Assembly (NCBI RefSeq): GCF_035590735.1
Contig: NZ_CP141595.1
Location: 1,459,001-1,523,000 of the forward strand
Length of the DNA stretch: 64,000 nucleotides
DNA from: Rossellomorea aquimaris
GTDB lineage: Bacteria > Bacillota > Bacilli > Bacillales > Bacillaceae_B
Direction of reading: 5' to 3'
A model generated the notes under the pieces. That model searched no databases. It was not told the origin of the DNA and saw only the letters and a list, made by a program, of their open reading frames with translations. Shown in pieces: positions 1 to 8,376 of this stretch. A program made the translations under genes and the position numbers. Position 1 is the stretch's first letter. Each line of letters opens with the position of its first letter.

Positions 1-378
1 AGGAATATAAGGGGAGATTGGCGTCTTTTTAAGTTTTTCGTAAAGATGCCATTTGTTAGGCAACCCATATCCGAGAAATCGAATGTGTCTCTGGTTTTTT
101 AACCACTGAACGACGGCCTTTGCCTGCTGGGACTGTATATCCTTTTGGTAATAAGTACGGTCGTAGATATATTCTGGAATCTCAAAGACTTCATTTTCCC
201 ATGATTGTGACTCTTTATTGAAATAGAATCCATCCACCGTTTCATTTAATGGAGAGATTCCTTTGGGGGAGAACAGATAAAGGTCAATAGGATAAGAGAG
301 GGATTGTTTCGCTATTCCAAGAAAGTAGCTGTTCGTTACTTGGGGAGTAAGGGTCATAATGCCCAATGATTGGTTCAT
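1..378 (-). CDS. YheC/YheD family ATP-grasp protein, 3' part beyond left edge
   Basis: The minus-strand reading frame starts at ATG 378 behind a good ribosome binding site (AGGAGG, rc of 384-390 region) and stays open for 126 codons to the window edge, so only the N-terminal part is visible. It begins MNQSLGIMTLTPQ and continues with YLFSPKGISPLNETVDG-type sequence, a layout seen at the start of YheC/YheD endospore coat-associated proteins, which carry an ATP-grasp domain further on. It starts 4 bp after the stop of the related gene 383-1720, so the two are very probably co-transcribed. In B. subtilis yheC and yheD form such a pair and are expressed in the mother cell; the biochemical reaction is unknown. 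Assignment rests on the neighbour and on sequence style, not on a visible catalytic motif. Confidence 0.7.
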   Translation of the reverse strand, partial: MNQSLGIMTLTPQVTNSYFLGIAKQSLSYPIDLYLFSPKGISPLNETVDGFYFNKESQSWENEVFEIPEYIYDRTYYQKDIQSQQAKAVVQWLKNQRHIRFLGYGLPNKWHLYEKLKKTPISPYIP

Positions 379-382
379 CGTT

Positions 383-1720
383 TTAATCCTCCTTGTTCAT
401 CCATTTTGTGAAACTATATTCATAGAGTGCTTTAACCGACGGACGAATCCGGTCGTTTTCCAAGTATGTTCGTTTAGAAGGTTTGGAATTGACTTCGATC
501 ATCCATGGCTTCCCGTTTTCATCAATGCCGACATCAATGCCGAGCTCGGCGAAATGCCCTTCTACCGTGTCAGAAAGGAGTCGGGCAGTAGACGTACATA
601 ACTCCTTCATGTCATTTAGAATCCGTACGCTTTTCTTAGGTGAAAAAAGAAATTGAAGGATTGGAAGAGGTTTTGCGATTCGTCCTCCCTGATCGACATT
701 TGCCACGAATTGATCATGAGAAGCAATCCGGGCAATAGAAGAAACGATTTCCCAGTTTTTCTTTCCATTCAAGTGACAAAGAAATCGAAAATCTAATGGC
801 TGCTCTTCCACTGTAAGAAATGGAATGGTTTCCTGAACCAAATAAGAAGAAGGGTTGCACCAGGATCGAATTTGCTTATAGAGTGCAGAGAAGGTTGAGA
901 AAGAAAGTGGACTCTGTGATGAGAAAGAATTTTGGTACATGATAAACTCGTTCTCTCTTTTTTGGATACGCATGATGTAACGTCCCTTGCTCCCGTTTAC
1001 CCCCTTAACGAAAACATCCTTATATAAGAAAAGCATTTCCTCTAATGAATCGAATCCCTGCACGGTTCGGGGCAAGTGATAGGCTAAGGTCGGGCTGTCT
1101 TTCAGCGCATTGTAAACCTCGTCTTTCGATAGAAACCCGGAATTGAAAACATGAATGTCCCGTTCTTCAGATTGAGTGAGCGCTTTTTCAAAGGGAGGGG
1201 TTTTTTCTACCTTTCTTGAATGACATCGATTGTAAATGATGTGAGGAGCGGGAAGCGTTTTTAGCTCCCAGTCTTGATCAAGAAATACAACCCCTTCAGA
1301 GAGGTCTCCAACAAAAGAAGAAAGCGGAATAAGATAAAAGAATCCACCTTTTCGTTGAAACCAGCTCTGACACTCTGTAAAATATTCTTTTAAAGAGTGT
1401 GAATGTAATGTATTGAGAGCGAATTGATTGATTAATAGGGCCACAACCGGTCCCATATGAATGATGTTATGCCTTGAATCAATGGATATCCATATATTTT
1501 CCAGATTTGGTATGGAGGAGAATAATGAATCACTTGTTTCTAACATAATCTGTAAAGAATCAGATGATGCCTCCCTACATGTGACGTTAAGAGAAGAGTT
1601 GCCACATTTCAGCGTCATGTTTCGTTGAAATGGATATCGATTCATCATCTGCTTCGGTATATACAAGTGATGATGATCATGATGATGTTTATGTGAACTA
1701 AATGAACATTTTATCTTCAT
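383..1720 (-). CDS. YheC/YheD family endospore coat-associated ATP-grasp protein
   Basis: 445 residues from ATG 1720. An upstream in-frame start at 1849 would overlap the divergent yheB region and has no ribosome binding site; 1720 has GGGGA at a workable distance. The C-terminal half has ATP-grasp features: VFVKGVNGSKGRY (nucleotide-binding lysine/glycine loop), FRFLCHLNG and the terminal GIDVGIDENG...MIEVNSKPS metal/nucleotide-binding segment. The N-terminus carries an unusual histidine cluster (HKHHHDHHH, about residues 10-18). Length is nearer YheD (about 450) than YheC (about 360) of B. subtilis, but both share the fold, so no symbol is assigned. The substrate is unknown; the family is associated with the spore coat. 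Next gene downstream is a second family member. Confidence 0.82.
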   Translation of the reverse strand: MKIKCSFSSHKHHHDHHHLYIPKQMMNRYPFQRNMTLKCGNSSLNVTCREASSDSLQIMLETSDSLFSSIPNLENIWISIDSRHNIIHMGPVVALLINQFALNTLHSHSLKEYFTECQSWFQRKGGFFYLIPLSSFVGDLSEGVVFLDQDWELKTLPAPHIIYNRCHSRKVEKTPPFEKALTQSEERDIHVFNSGFLSKDEVYNALKDSPTLAYHLPRTVQGFDSLEEMLFLYKDVFVKGVNGSKGRYIMRIQKRENEFIMYQNSFSSQSPLSFSTFSALYKQIRSWCNPSSYLVQETIPFLTVEEQPLDFRFLCHLNGKKNWEIVSSIARIASHDQFVANVDQGGRIAKPLPILQFLFSPKKSVRILNDMKELCTSTARLLSDTVEGHFAELGIDVGIDENGKPWMIEVNSKPSKRTYLENDRIRPSVKALYEYSFTKWMNKED

Positions 1721-1791
1721 AAGGCATTCCCCGTTTGCATAACCCGTAAGAATGATTCTATAATGATTTATTGGGCTAATGTTGATATAGC

Positions 1792-1819
1792 ATTCTATGT
1801 AAACCCGGGAAAAATGTTC
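1792..1819 (-). promoter_or_regulatory. possible sigma-E promoter for the YheC/YheD pair
   Basis: On the minus strand CATAGAAT (1792-1799) resembles the sigma-E -10 element CATACAAT, with GAACATT (1813-1819) 13 bp upstream as a weak -35. It lies about 70 bp before ATG 1720, and yheC/yheD of B. subtilis are mother-cell genes. The -35 match is poor, so this is tentative. Confidence 0.3.
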
Positions 1820-1851
1820 AAACGAGAGAAGTAGAAAAGGAAGGTGCAATC

Positions 1852-2991
1852 ATGCTGGATGCTTTCATCCTAATACTGTTCATGGTTTTGATTGGGGCCC
1901 TCATTGGAGGAGTCACCAATTCATTAGCCATAAAAATGTTATTCAGACCTTATAGGGCTTACTATATCGGGAAATTTAAAGTACCATTCACGCCAGGGTT
2001 GATCCCAAAACGCCGGGGAGAATTAGCGGAACAACTCGGGAAAATGGTGGTCGATCATTTAATCACTCCTGAAAGTCTTCAGAAAAAAGTGATGAACGAT
2101 GATTTTCAAAGGGATGTAACCCATTGGCTAGCGGAAGAATTACAGCCTGTCTTCACATCGGACAAAACGGTGAATGAGTGGTTGGATATCCTGCAAATCC
2201 CTGTGTCCTCCGATCGTCTTAATGAATGGCTTGAAGAGTGGGTAGCTGTAAAGATGAAAGATACGAAAGCAGCCTACACCTCTAAAAAGCTGGAAGAGGC
2301 TCTTCCAGAAAAATGGCAGGAAAAAGTCCAAGAAAGTATTCCTAAGCTTGTTGACTTTATCGCAAACCGAGCGGAAACTTATTTCACAAGCCCAGAAGGA
2401 AAAATGAAAGTGAAGATCATGATCGACGATTTTCTGAAAGAAAGAGGCATGCTCGGAAACATGCTTGGAATGTTCCTCGGCAACACGTCTGTTGCGGATA
2501 AAGTACAGCCTGAAATCGTAAAGTTCATCAAGCATGAAGGAACCCAGGAAATCCTGTTCAATCTTCTGACAAAAGAATGGTCCAAACTTAAACAAATGCC
2601 TCTTGATGAGTTCATCGATCGATTACCGGAAGAAGACTTGATTCAATCCGTCCAGGCATCACTGATCAAACTCATCAACATCGAAGGGCACCTATCCAAA
2701 CCGCTAAGCCACTTTCTTGAGCCACACAAGGATTCCTTCTTCAATAACCAGCTTCCAAAATGGGTGGATAGAGGGACGGACCTCTTATCGAAGAAGATTC
2801 CGAACCTGATGGAGAAGATGCACCTGCAACATATTGTGCAGGAGCAGGTTGAATCATTCTCAGTTGGAAGATTGGAAGAATTGGTTCTCGGCATTTCCCG
2901 TCGTGAATTCAAGATGATTACTTACTTAGGGGCATTACTGGGAGGAGTGATCGGAATCGTTCAAGGGGTCATAGCCCTCTTTATCTCTTAA
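1852..2991 (+). CDS. yheB: YheB, DUF445 family membrane-associated protein
   Basis: 379 residues, close to B. subtilis YheB (about 377). DUF445 proteins have a hydrophobic N-terminal segment (LILFMVLIGALIGGVTNSLAIKML), the conserved family stretch LFRPYRAYYIGKFKVPFTPG followed by LIPKRRGELA, a long helical amphipathic middle, and a C-terminal membrane segment (YLGALLGGVIGIVQGVIALF). Start ATG 1852 follows AAGGAAGGTG. It is divergent from the YheC/YheD pair and followed by yheA, as in B. subtilis. Function is unknown; the topology suggests a membrane protein with a large cytoplasmic or intermembrane helical domain. Confidence 0.88.
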   Translation: MLDAFILILFMVLIGALIGGVTNSLAIKMLFRPYRAYYIGKFKVPFTPGLIPKRRGELAEQLGKMVVDHLITPESLQKKVMNDDFQRDVTHWLAEELQPVFTSDKTVNEWLDILQIPVSSDRLNEWLEEWVAVKMKDTKAAYTSKKLEEALPEKWQEKVQESIPKLVDFIANRAETYFTSPEGKMKVKIMIDDFLKERGMLGNMLGMFLGNTSVADKVQPEIVKFIKHEGTQEILFNLLTKEWSKLKQMPLDEFIDRLPEEDLIQSVQASLIKLINIEGHLSKPLSHFLEPHKDSFFNNQLPKWVDRGTDLLSKKIPNLMEKMHLQHIVQEQVESFSVGRLEELVLGISRREFKMITYLGALLGGVIGIVQGVIALFIS

Positions 2992-3086
2992 TTCAGCAGA
3001 GTCTAAGGGTCCTTCCTAGAATTTCACTCTATAGTTTGTTATAGTGGTGTAGGAAACAAAGAGTGAATTTATAGGAGGTACGTATT

Positions 3087-3440
3087 TTGGCTATTAACTT
3101 ATACGATCAAGCGAACGAATTGGAAAGTGCTTTACGTCAAAGCGATGAATTTCTACAACTGAAGAAGATGTATGACGAAGTAAACAATGACGAATCTGCT
3201 AACAAGATGTTTGAAAACTTCAGAAACATCCAAATGACACTTCAACAAAAACAAATGAGCGGTGAAGAAATCTCTCAAGAGGAAGTAGAGCAAGCTCAAA
3301 AGACTGCTCAACTTGTTCAACAACACGAAATAATCGCAAAGCTTATGGAAGCTGAGCAACGCATGAGCATGGTCATCAATGACTTAAACAAAGTCATCAT
3401 GAAACCACTTGAAGAACTTTACGGTTCAATGCAGAAATAA
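3087..3440 (+). CDS. yheA: YheA, YlbF/YmcA family protein
   Basis: 117 residues, wholly helical by composition, beginning MAINLYDQANELESALRQS and ending PLEELYGSMQK, typical of the DUF964/Com_YlbF family that includes YlbF, YmcA and YheA. The start is TTG 3087, fixed by a near-perfect AGGAGGT at 3073-3079 with a 7-bp gap. YlbF and YmcA act in a complex that influences RNase Y and biofilm/competence regulation in B. subtilis; YheA itself has no assigned role, so a similar function is only inference. Followed by a strong terminator. Confidence 0.88.
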   Translation: MAINLYDQANELESALRQSDEFLQLKKMYDEVNNDESANKMFENFRNIQMTLQQKQMSGEEISQEEVEQAQKTAQLVQQHEIIAKLMEAEQRMSMVINDLNKVIMKPLEELYGSMQK

Positions 3441-3455
3441 TATGGGTACCAAAGG

Positions 3456-3489
3456 GACTAACTTCCTGATAGGGGGTTAGTCTTTTTTT
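3456..3489 (+). terminator. Rho-independent terminator after yheA
   Basis: An 11-bp stem (GACTAAC... / ...GTTAGTC extended by G-T pairs) with a short TGATA loop is followed by seven T residues. Confidence 0.85.
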
Positions 3490-3562
3490 AGTGGATATAG
3501 TAGTGGAATGGACAGGACAGGGTATTGAATTTTGGTGCATGTCTTTCTGTGTTTTACCAAAT

Positions 3563-3650
3563 GCCGCATAAACTTGTCAAAACGACGCAAAAAATGAAAA
3601 AAAGACGCATAAAAAATAAAAACGACGCATTAACCATCAAAAACGACGCA
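3563..3650. repeat. short periodic repeat, AAACGACGCATAA-type units
   Basis: GACGCA (first copy GCCGCA) occurs at 3563, 3584, 3604, 3624 and 3645, that is every 20-21 bp, embedded in A-rich sequence. The unit is roughly AAAACGACGCATAA. Spacing equals about two helical turns. Units are too short and close for CRISPR. Confidence 0.8.
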
Positions 3651-3881
3651 TAAGTTTGAGGCGGGCATTAATGAAAGTGAATTATCGATGAAATGAAGTG
3701 AATAATCCACCACGATGCACGTGAAGATATTCGAAAATGTAAATAACAAGGTGCTTTTTCCATAAATTAGCTAAAATAAGAACACTTTCAGTTCTAAGCG
3801 ACACTGCAGCGAGAACTTCTCATCTAGTTGATGAGTTCTACCAGCTGCTCCATAGAATTTCCGAATTGCTCCCACCCCTTG

Positions 3882-3910
3882 TCATATTTGTCTCCCTTCC
3901 TTCATAAAAG
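3882..3910 (+). promoter_or_regulatory. sigma-E-like promoter of yhaX
   Basis: TCATATT (3882-3888), a 14-bp spacer, then CATAAAAG (3903-3910) fits the mother-cell sigma-E pattern (TCATATT / CATACAAT). yhaX of B. subtilis is a sporulation gene, which supports the call. The start codon lies about 40 bp downstream. Confidence 0.55.
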
Positions 3911-3948
3911 TAAAGAAAGGGAGTAGACAACATATAGGGGGGACACCA

Positions 3949-4821
3949 ATGATGATCTATAGAATGTTAGCGTTAAATATTGATGGAACGATTGTAAATG
4001 AAAACGGAAAAATTGCGAAGGAAACAAAGGATGCAATTGAGTACGTTCAAGATAAAGGTGTACCGGTCACATTGGTTACAAGCAGAAGCTTTGCTTCAGC
4101 AAAGAAAGTAGCCAAAGCCCTTAAGCTCAAAACCCCGCTAGTCACACATAGTGGTGCGTACATTGCTGGAGAGCTTGAAAAACCGATGTATGTAAAAAAA
4201 ATTGCCGAGGACATTACGTATGAAATTGCTCAATTCCTTGAAGGGTTCTCAAGCCAAGTAGCTCTATCCCATGAGAAGCGGTCAATCATAGGCAAGGCCA
4301 ATTCCCAGGCAAGGGATATGGCAAAAGTCTCTTGGCAAAGGGAGTCAAGATTACTTTATAGTAAGCAGTTTGTGGATCGGGTGAGTGATCACCTCTTGGA
4401 GAATCCAATGTCGGTTCCGAAGATATCGGTTGTCATGGAGCATCGGGAAGATGTGTGGGACGTTGTCGCTTCTCTAAAAGGAATGTATGAAGAAGTGGAC
4501 GCCATTCCGACATCCGACTATAAACTGGATATCGTGCCAAGGGGAGTGTCAAAGCTTCGAGGGTTGATGTATCTTTCTGAACGCCTCGGAGTGAAAAAGG
4601 ATCAAATCGTGATGGTCGGATCAGGGCTGGATGACATCGACTCGTTGGAATGCTGTGGTCTTGGGGTTGCTATGGGAGATGCCCCAAGACAGGTGAGAGA
4701 TGCAGCGAACTGGATTACACGGAGCCAAAGTGAAAAAGGCATCCCATATTTTGTAACAGAGCTTTTCCGCAAGCAGCACCCGATTCCATTCCTGAAAAAA
4801 ATGAACATCATTAAATCATAA
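3949..4821 (+). CDS. yhaX: YhaX, Cof-type HAD-superfamily hydrolase
   Basis: 290 residues. HAD motif I appears in the degenerate form ALNIDGTIV (residues about 8-16; the usual DxDGT has N in place of the first D), motif II in TLVTSRS, and motif III/IV in the C-terminal MVGSGLDDIDSLE segment with GVAMGDAP. The cap domain between them is the Cof/IIB type. The first motif aspartate appears replaced by asparagine (LNIDGT), so phosphatase activity could be reduced or lost; this is seen directly and needs alignment. Start ATG 3949 follows AGGGGGG; ATG 3952 is also possible. B. subtilis YhaX is sporulation-associated; substrate unknown. Confidence 0.82.
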   Translation: MMIYRMLALNIDGTIVNENGKIAKETKDAIEYVQDKGVPVTLVTSRSFASAKKVAKALKLKTPLVTHSGAYIAGELEKPMYVKKIAEDITYEIAQFLEGFSSQVALSHEKRSIIGKANSQARDMAKVSWQRESRLLYSKQFVDRVSDHLLENPMSVPKISVVMEHREDVWDVVASLKGMYEEVDAIPTSDYKLDIVPRGVSKLRGLMYLSERLGVKKDQIVMVGSGLDDIDSLECCGLGVAMGDAPRQVRDAANWITRSQSEKGIPYFVTELFRKQHPIPFLKKMNIIKS

Positions 4822-4827
4822 ACCGAT

Positions 4828-4868
4828 ACACCCCGCATTTCGATTGGAAAGCGGGGTGTTGTATTTAT
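4828..4868 (+). terminator. terminator after yhaX
   Basis: ACACCCCGC (4828-4836) pairs perfectly with GCGGGGTGT (4851-4859); the following tract TGTATTTAT is only moderately T-rich. Confidence 0.7.
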
Positions 4869-4956
4869 ATCAGTGGGCCACCCTGCCATTGACCATTCCC
4901 ACCACGTTCTGTACACTTATAAAAGCTTATTAGATTTGGTGAAAGGTGATTAGAAC

Positions 4957-6453
4957 GTGAATGTTTTGATAAAAGGAATCGAGGATGAGCGTTTTGAGCG
5001 CCCTCTGCGATTGATTGCGAATTTATTTTTTGAAGAGTCCGTGATTCACTTTGGCTTTTGTGATGACATGGATCTTCAAGTCAAAATAGAACTTTCAATA
5101 GAAGAAAAGATAGAAGCGAAAGCCGTGTTGACAAAACCGTCTACTGACAAATCATACACTGCGACCTATGAACGTGGCTGGACATCATATGAAAATGAAA
5201 AAGAACGCTTCAAACAGCTGAAAACAGCAGTATCTCATGTGTATCTGAATGTTCTTCAAGACCTGACGGGAATCAGGCAAAAGTGGGGGATTTTAACGGG
5301 GATCCGTCCTACCAAGCTTTTACATAAGCAGACTCAGCTGGGGATCCCCCAGGAGGAAATTCAAGCGAAATTGAAGGAAGAATACCTCATTACCGATGAA
5401 AAAATTCAGCTGATGCAAAACATAGTGGACCGTCAGTTATCGGTTGTACCGGATCTCTATGATCTCCAGAATGAAGTGAGCATCTATATCGGAATCCCGT
5501 TTTGCCCTACCAAATGTGCGTATTGTACATTTCCTGCATACGCAATTCTCGGTAAACAAGGGCGGGTCGATTCGTTCCTGGCAGGGCTTCACTACGAAAT
5601 CCAGGAAATGGGACGCTGGCTCAAAGAGAATCACGTCAAGATTACGACGATTTACTATGGTGGAGGTACACCAACAAGCATCACGTCAGAAGAAATGGAT
5701 GCCCTATATGAAGAAATGTATCGATCATTCCCGAATGTGGATGCGGTAAGGGAAGTGACGGTAGAAGCAGGGAGACCGGATACGATTTCCCCGGATAAAC
5801 TAGAGGTATTAAAGAAATGGAATATCGACCGTATTTCCATCAATCCTCAGTCGTATACACAAGAAACATTAAAAGCGATCGGTCGTCATCACACCGTGGA
5901 AGAGACCATCGATAAATTTCATTTATCCCGCAACATGGGAATGAACAACATCAACATGGATCTCATTATCGGACTACCGGGTGAAGAGCTTCCAGAACTT
6001 CAGCATTCTTTGGATGAAACCGAAAAGCTCATGCCTGAATCGTTGACCGTCCACACTTTGTCCTTCAAGCGGGCATCTGAAATGACGAAAAATAAAGATA
6101 AGTATAAAGTGGCAGACCGGGTGGAAATCGAGAAGATGATGGACCTTGCTGAGGAATGGACAAAGGCTCACGGCTATGAACCCTATTACTTATATCGTCA
6201 GAAAAACATTCTGGGTAACCTCGAAAATGTCGGGTATGCTCTCCCTGGACAGGATAGCCTCTATAACATCATGATCATGGAAGAAGTCCAAACCATCATT
6301 GGCATCGGCTGCGGGGCTGCCAGTAAATTCATCGATCCGAAGACTGGAAAGATCACGCATTTTGCCAATCCAAAAGAGCCAAATGCCTACAACCTGGGAT
6401 TCAAAGAATATACCGATAAGAAGATCAAGATCCTTAATGACTTATTTTCATAA
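4957..6453 (+). CDS. hemZ: HemZ, radical-SAM coproporphyrinogen dehydrogenase-type enzyme
   Basis: 498 residues (B. subtilis HemZ about 500). The radical-SAM cluster motif CPTKCAYC places cysteines at about 183, 187 and 190, followed by YYGGGTPTS and a HemN-like core (VEAGRPDTI, ISINPQS, NMDLIIGLPGE). The N-terminal about 170 residues are the HemZ-specific extension. The family is oxygen-independent coproporphyrinogen III oxidase (HemN-related), acting in late heme synthesis in the cytoplasm under low oxygen; in Gram-positives the precise in vivo role of HemZ is debated because heme is made through coproporphyrin. Start ATG 4957 follows GAAAGGTG. Own terminator follows, so it is likely monocistronic. 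Confidence 0.92.
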   Translation: MNVLIKGIEDERFERPLRLIANLFFEESVIHFGFCDDMDLQVKIELSIEEKIEAKAVLTKPSTDKSYTATYERGWTSYENEKERFKQLKTAVSHVYLNVLQDLTGIRQKWGILTGIRPTKLLHKQTQLGIPQEEIQAKLKEEYLITDEKIQLMQNIVDRQLSVVPDLYDLQNEVSIYIGIPFCPTKCAYCTFPAYAILGKQGRVDSFLAGLHYEIQEMGRWLKENHVKITTIYYGGGTPTSITSEEMDALYEEMYRSFPNVDAVREVTVEAGRPDTISPDKLEVLKKWNIDRISINPQSYTQETLKAIGRHHTVEETIDKFHLSRNMGMNNINMDLIIGLPGEELPELQHSLDETEKLMPESLTVHTLSFKRASEMTKNKDKYKVADRVEIEKMMDLAEEWTKAHGYEPYYLYRQKNILGNLENVGYALPGQDSLYNIMIMEEVQTIIGIGCGAASKFIDPKTGKITHFANPKEPNAYNLGFKEYTDKKIKILNDLFS

Positions 6454-6458
6454 AAACA

Positions 6459-6489
6459 AGCTGTTCAGAGAACTTCTGGACGGCTTTTT
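6459..6489 (+). terminator. terminator after hemZ
   Basis: AGCTGTTCAGA pairs with TCTGGACGGCT (two G-T pairs) around a GAACT loop and is followed by TTTTT. Confidence 0.8.
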
Positions 6490-6609
6490 CTTTATTTCTA
6501 AAGACGTGTTGGTATATGTATATTAACGGAATTTTTCAATAATACTTAAAGGATTACTTCTGAAAAGGTCGAATTAGTAAGGTAGACATAGAAATTCAGT
6601 CAATATTTT

Positions 6610-6623
6610 TGTAAACGCTTACC
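6610..6623 (+). promoter_or_regulatory. cre site (CcpA operator) upstream of acyl-CoA synthetase
   Basis: TGTAAACGCTTACC matches the catabolite-responsive element consensus TGWNANCGNTNWCA except at the last base. It lies 24 bp before the start codon and thus could block transcription when glucose is present, as for other fatty acid degradation genes. Confidence 0.65.
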
Positions 6624-6646
6624 GAAATTGAGGGGAGAGATCGAAT

Positions 6647-8260
6647 ATGATGCAAACACCTCTGCTTCTGACACAAATGATTGAACGAGCCGAAAAGTAT
6701 TTTCCTAACAAAGAAATTGTTTCACGTACTGAGTCCGGAATTAGCCGCTTCACGTATAAACAGTGGGGAGAGAGAACACGAAGACTTGCAAGCAGCCTAT
6801 CAAAACTTGGGGTTGAGGAAGGGGATAAGGTCGGGACACTTGCCTGGAACCATCATCGACATCTTGAATCCTATTTTGCGATTCCTTGTAGTGGGGCCGT
6901 CCTACATACGATCAATATTCGCTTATCACCTCAGCACATCGTATATATCATCAATCATGCCAAGGACCAGGTATTGCTGATCGATTCAGACATCGTACCG
7001 CTCATCGAAAAAATCAAAGACCAGATACCGACTGTCAAAGCGTTCATCGTAATGACTGATGGTGAATTGCCGGAAACCACTTTGGAACCGGTTTATCATT
7101 ATGAGAGATTGCTGGAGGAAGGCGACCCTTCTTTCCAATTCCGGACTGACATTGATGAAAATGCTCCTGCCGGAATGTGTTACACCTCAGCCACAACCGG
7201 AAATCCTAAAGGGGTCATTTATTCTCATCGTGGAATCGTCCTGCATGCCATGGCGCTGGGGCTTGCTGATACCACTGGTGTCTGCGAAAGAGACGTGGCC
7301 CTTCCGGTCGTACCGATGTTCCATGTAAATGCATGGGGACTTCCGTTTGCCTCGGTGTGGTTCGGCACGAAGCAGGTTCTGCCTGGACCATATTTCACTC
7401 CAGGATTGCTGGCTCAGTTAATGCAGGATGAGAAGGTAACAATCTCTGCAGGGGTCCCGACCATTTGGCTTGGCTTGCTCAATGAATTAGAGAAAAATGA
7501 ATATGATCTCTCCAGCCTTCGTTCCGTCCTATGTGGGGGTTCAGCGGCTCCTAAAGGGATGATCAGGGCATTTGAAGAGAAATTCGGCATTCCGTTCATG
7601 CATGCATATGGAATGACGGAAACAAGTCCGCTTGCCGTGATTGCTGCATCAAAAAGCTATCATGATGATCTTTCCGCTGAAGAAAAGCTTGATCTGAAAG
7701 CAAAGCAAGGGATCCTCGTCCCTGGATTAGACATGAAAATCGTCGGGAAAGACGGAGAAGTGGCTTGGGATGGAAAGGAAATGGGAGAGCTTGCCCTGAG
7801 AGGTCCATGGATTGCTTCTGAATATTATGAAGATGAAAGAACACAGGAAGCATTCCGGGATGGCTGGCTGTATACAGGTGATGTGGTCACGATCGACGAA
7901 GAGGGCTACATTAAAATCGTTGACCGCACAAAGGACTTGATCAAATCAGGTGGAGAATGGATTTCTTCTGTAGATATTGAAAATGCACTCATGGCACATG
8001 AACATATCTTCGAAGCAGCAGTAGTTGCCGTTCCCCATGAAGAATGGCAGGAACGTCCGATCGCTTGTGTAGTGTTAAAAGACTCGGGAAAAGGAAATGT
8101 GTCCAAAGAAGAAATCATGGACTTTCTGAGCCCACAGTTTGCCAAATGGTGGCTGCCGGATGAAATCCTGTTCCTTGATGAGATTCCCAAAACGTCAGTA
8201 GGGAAATTCTTGAAGAGAGCCTTGCGGGATCAAGTGCAGGATAAAATGAAACAAATATAA
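6647..8260 (+). CDS. acyl-CoA synthetase (AMP-forming), medium/long-chain type
   Basis: 537 residues of the ANL adenylate-forming superfamily. The P-loop-like motif CYTSATTGNPKGVIYSHRG (about 177-195), the adenine/substrate motif HAYGMTETSP, the GDVVTIDEEGYIKIVDRTKD hinge and the C-terminal catalytic lysine in PKTSVGKFLKR are all visible. The overall pattern (VPMFHVNAWGLPFASVWFG) is like AlkK/medium-chain and long-chain fatty acid ligases. It activates a carboxylic acid to its CoA thioester for beta-oxidation. Start ATG 6647 follows GAGGGGAGAG. A cre site precedes it and a crotonase gene (8377) follows after a terminator. Chain length preference cannot be read from sequence. Confidence 0.88.
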   Translation: MMQTPLLLTQMIERAEKYFPNKEIVSRTESGISRFTYKQWGERTRRLASSLSKLGVEEGDKVGTLAWNHHRHLESYFAIPCSGAVLHTINIRLSPQHIVYIINHAKDQVLLIDSDIVPLIEKIKDQIPTVKAFIVMTDGELPETTLEPVYHYERLLEEGDPSFQFRTDIDENAPAGMCYTSATTGNPKGVIYSHRGIVLHAMALGLADTTGVCERDVALPVVPMFHVNAWGLPFASVWFGTKQVLPGPYFTPGLLAQLMQDEKVTISAGVPTIWLGLLNELEKNEYDLSSLRSVLCGGSAAPKGMIRAFEEKFGIPFMHAYGMTETSPLAVIAASKSYHDDLSAEEKLDLKAKQGILVPGLDMKIVGKDGEVAWDGKEMGELALRGPWIASEYYEDERTQEAFRDGWLYTGDVVTIDEEGYIKIVDRTKDLIKSGGEWISSVDIENALMAHEHIFEAAVVAVPHEEWQERPIACVVLKDSGKGNVSKEEIMDFLSPQFAKWWLPDEILFLDEIPKTSVGKFLKRALRDQVQDKMKQI

Positions 8261-8267
8261 ATCGTAT

Positions 8268-8298
8268 GAGAGGTCGGTACGAAGTCGACCTCTCTTTT
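8268..8298 (+). terminator. terminator after acyl-CoA synthetase
   Basis: GAGAGGTCG pairs with CGACCTCTC around GTACGAAGT-type loop and is followed by TTTT. Confidence 0.75.
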
Positions 8299-8376
8299 GA
8301 ATTATTATACTATTCGAAATAATGATTCCTAAAAATAGGATATTACGCTATGCTAGAAGAAAGGGGAGGGATTTTT

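Larger units (their letters stand above)
3490..3948. other. intergenic region yheA-yhaX without a gene
   Basis: 459 bp with no convincing reading frame. It contains the periodic GACGCA array (3563-3650), a run of unremarkable AT-rich sequence, and a sigma-E-like promoter close to yhaX. Confidence 0.7.

Noticed and set aside
3563..3650. CRISPR array
   Set aside because: Repeat unit and spacing (20-21 bp in total) are far too short, and no cas gene is nearby.
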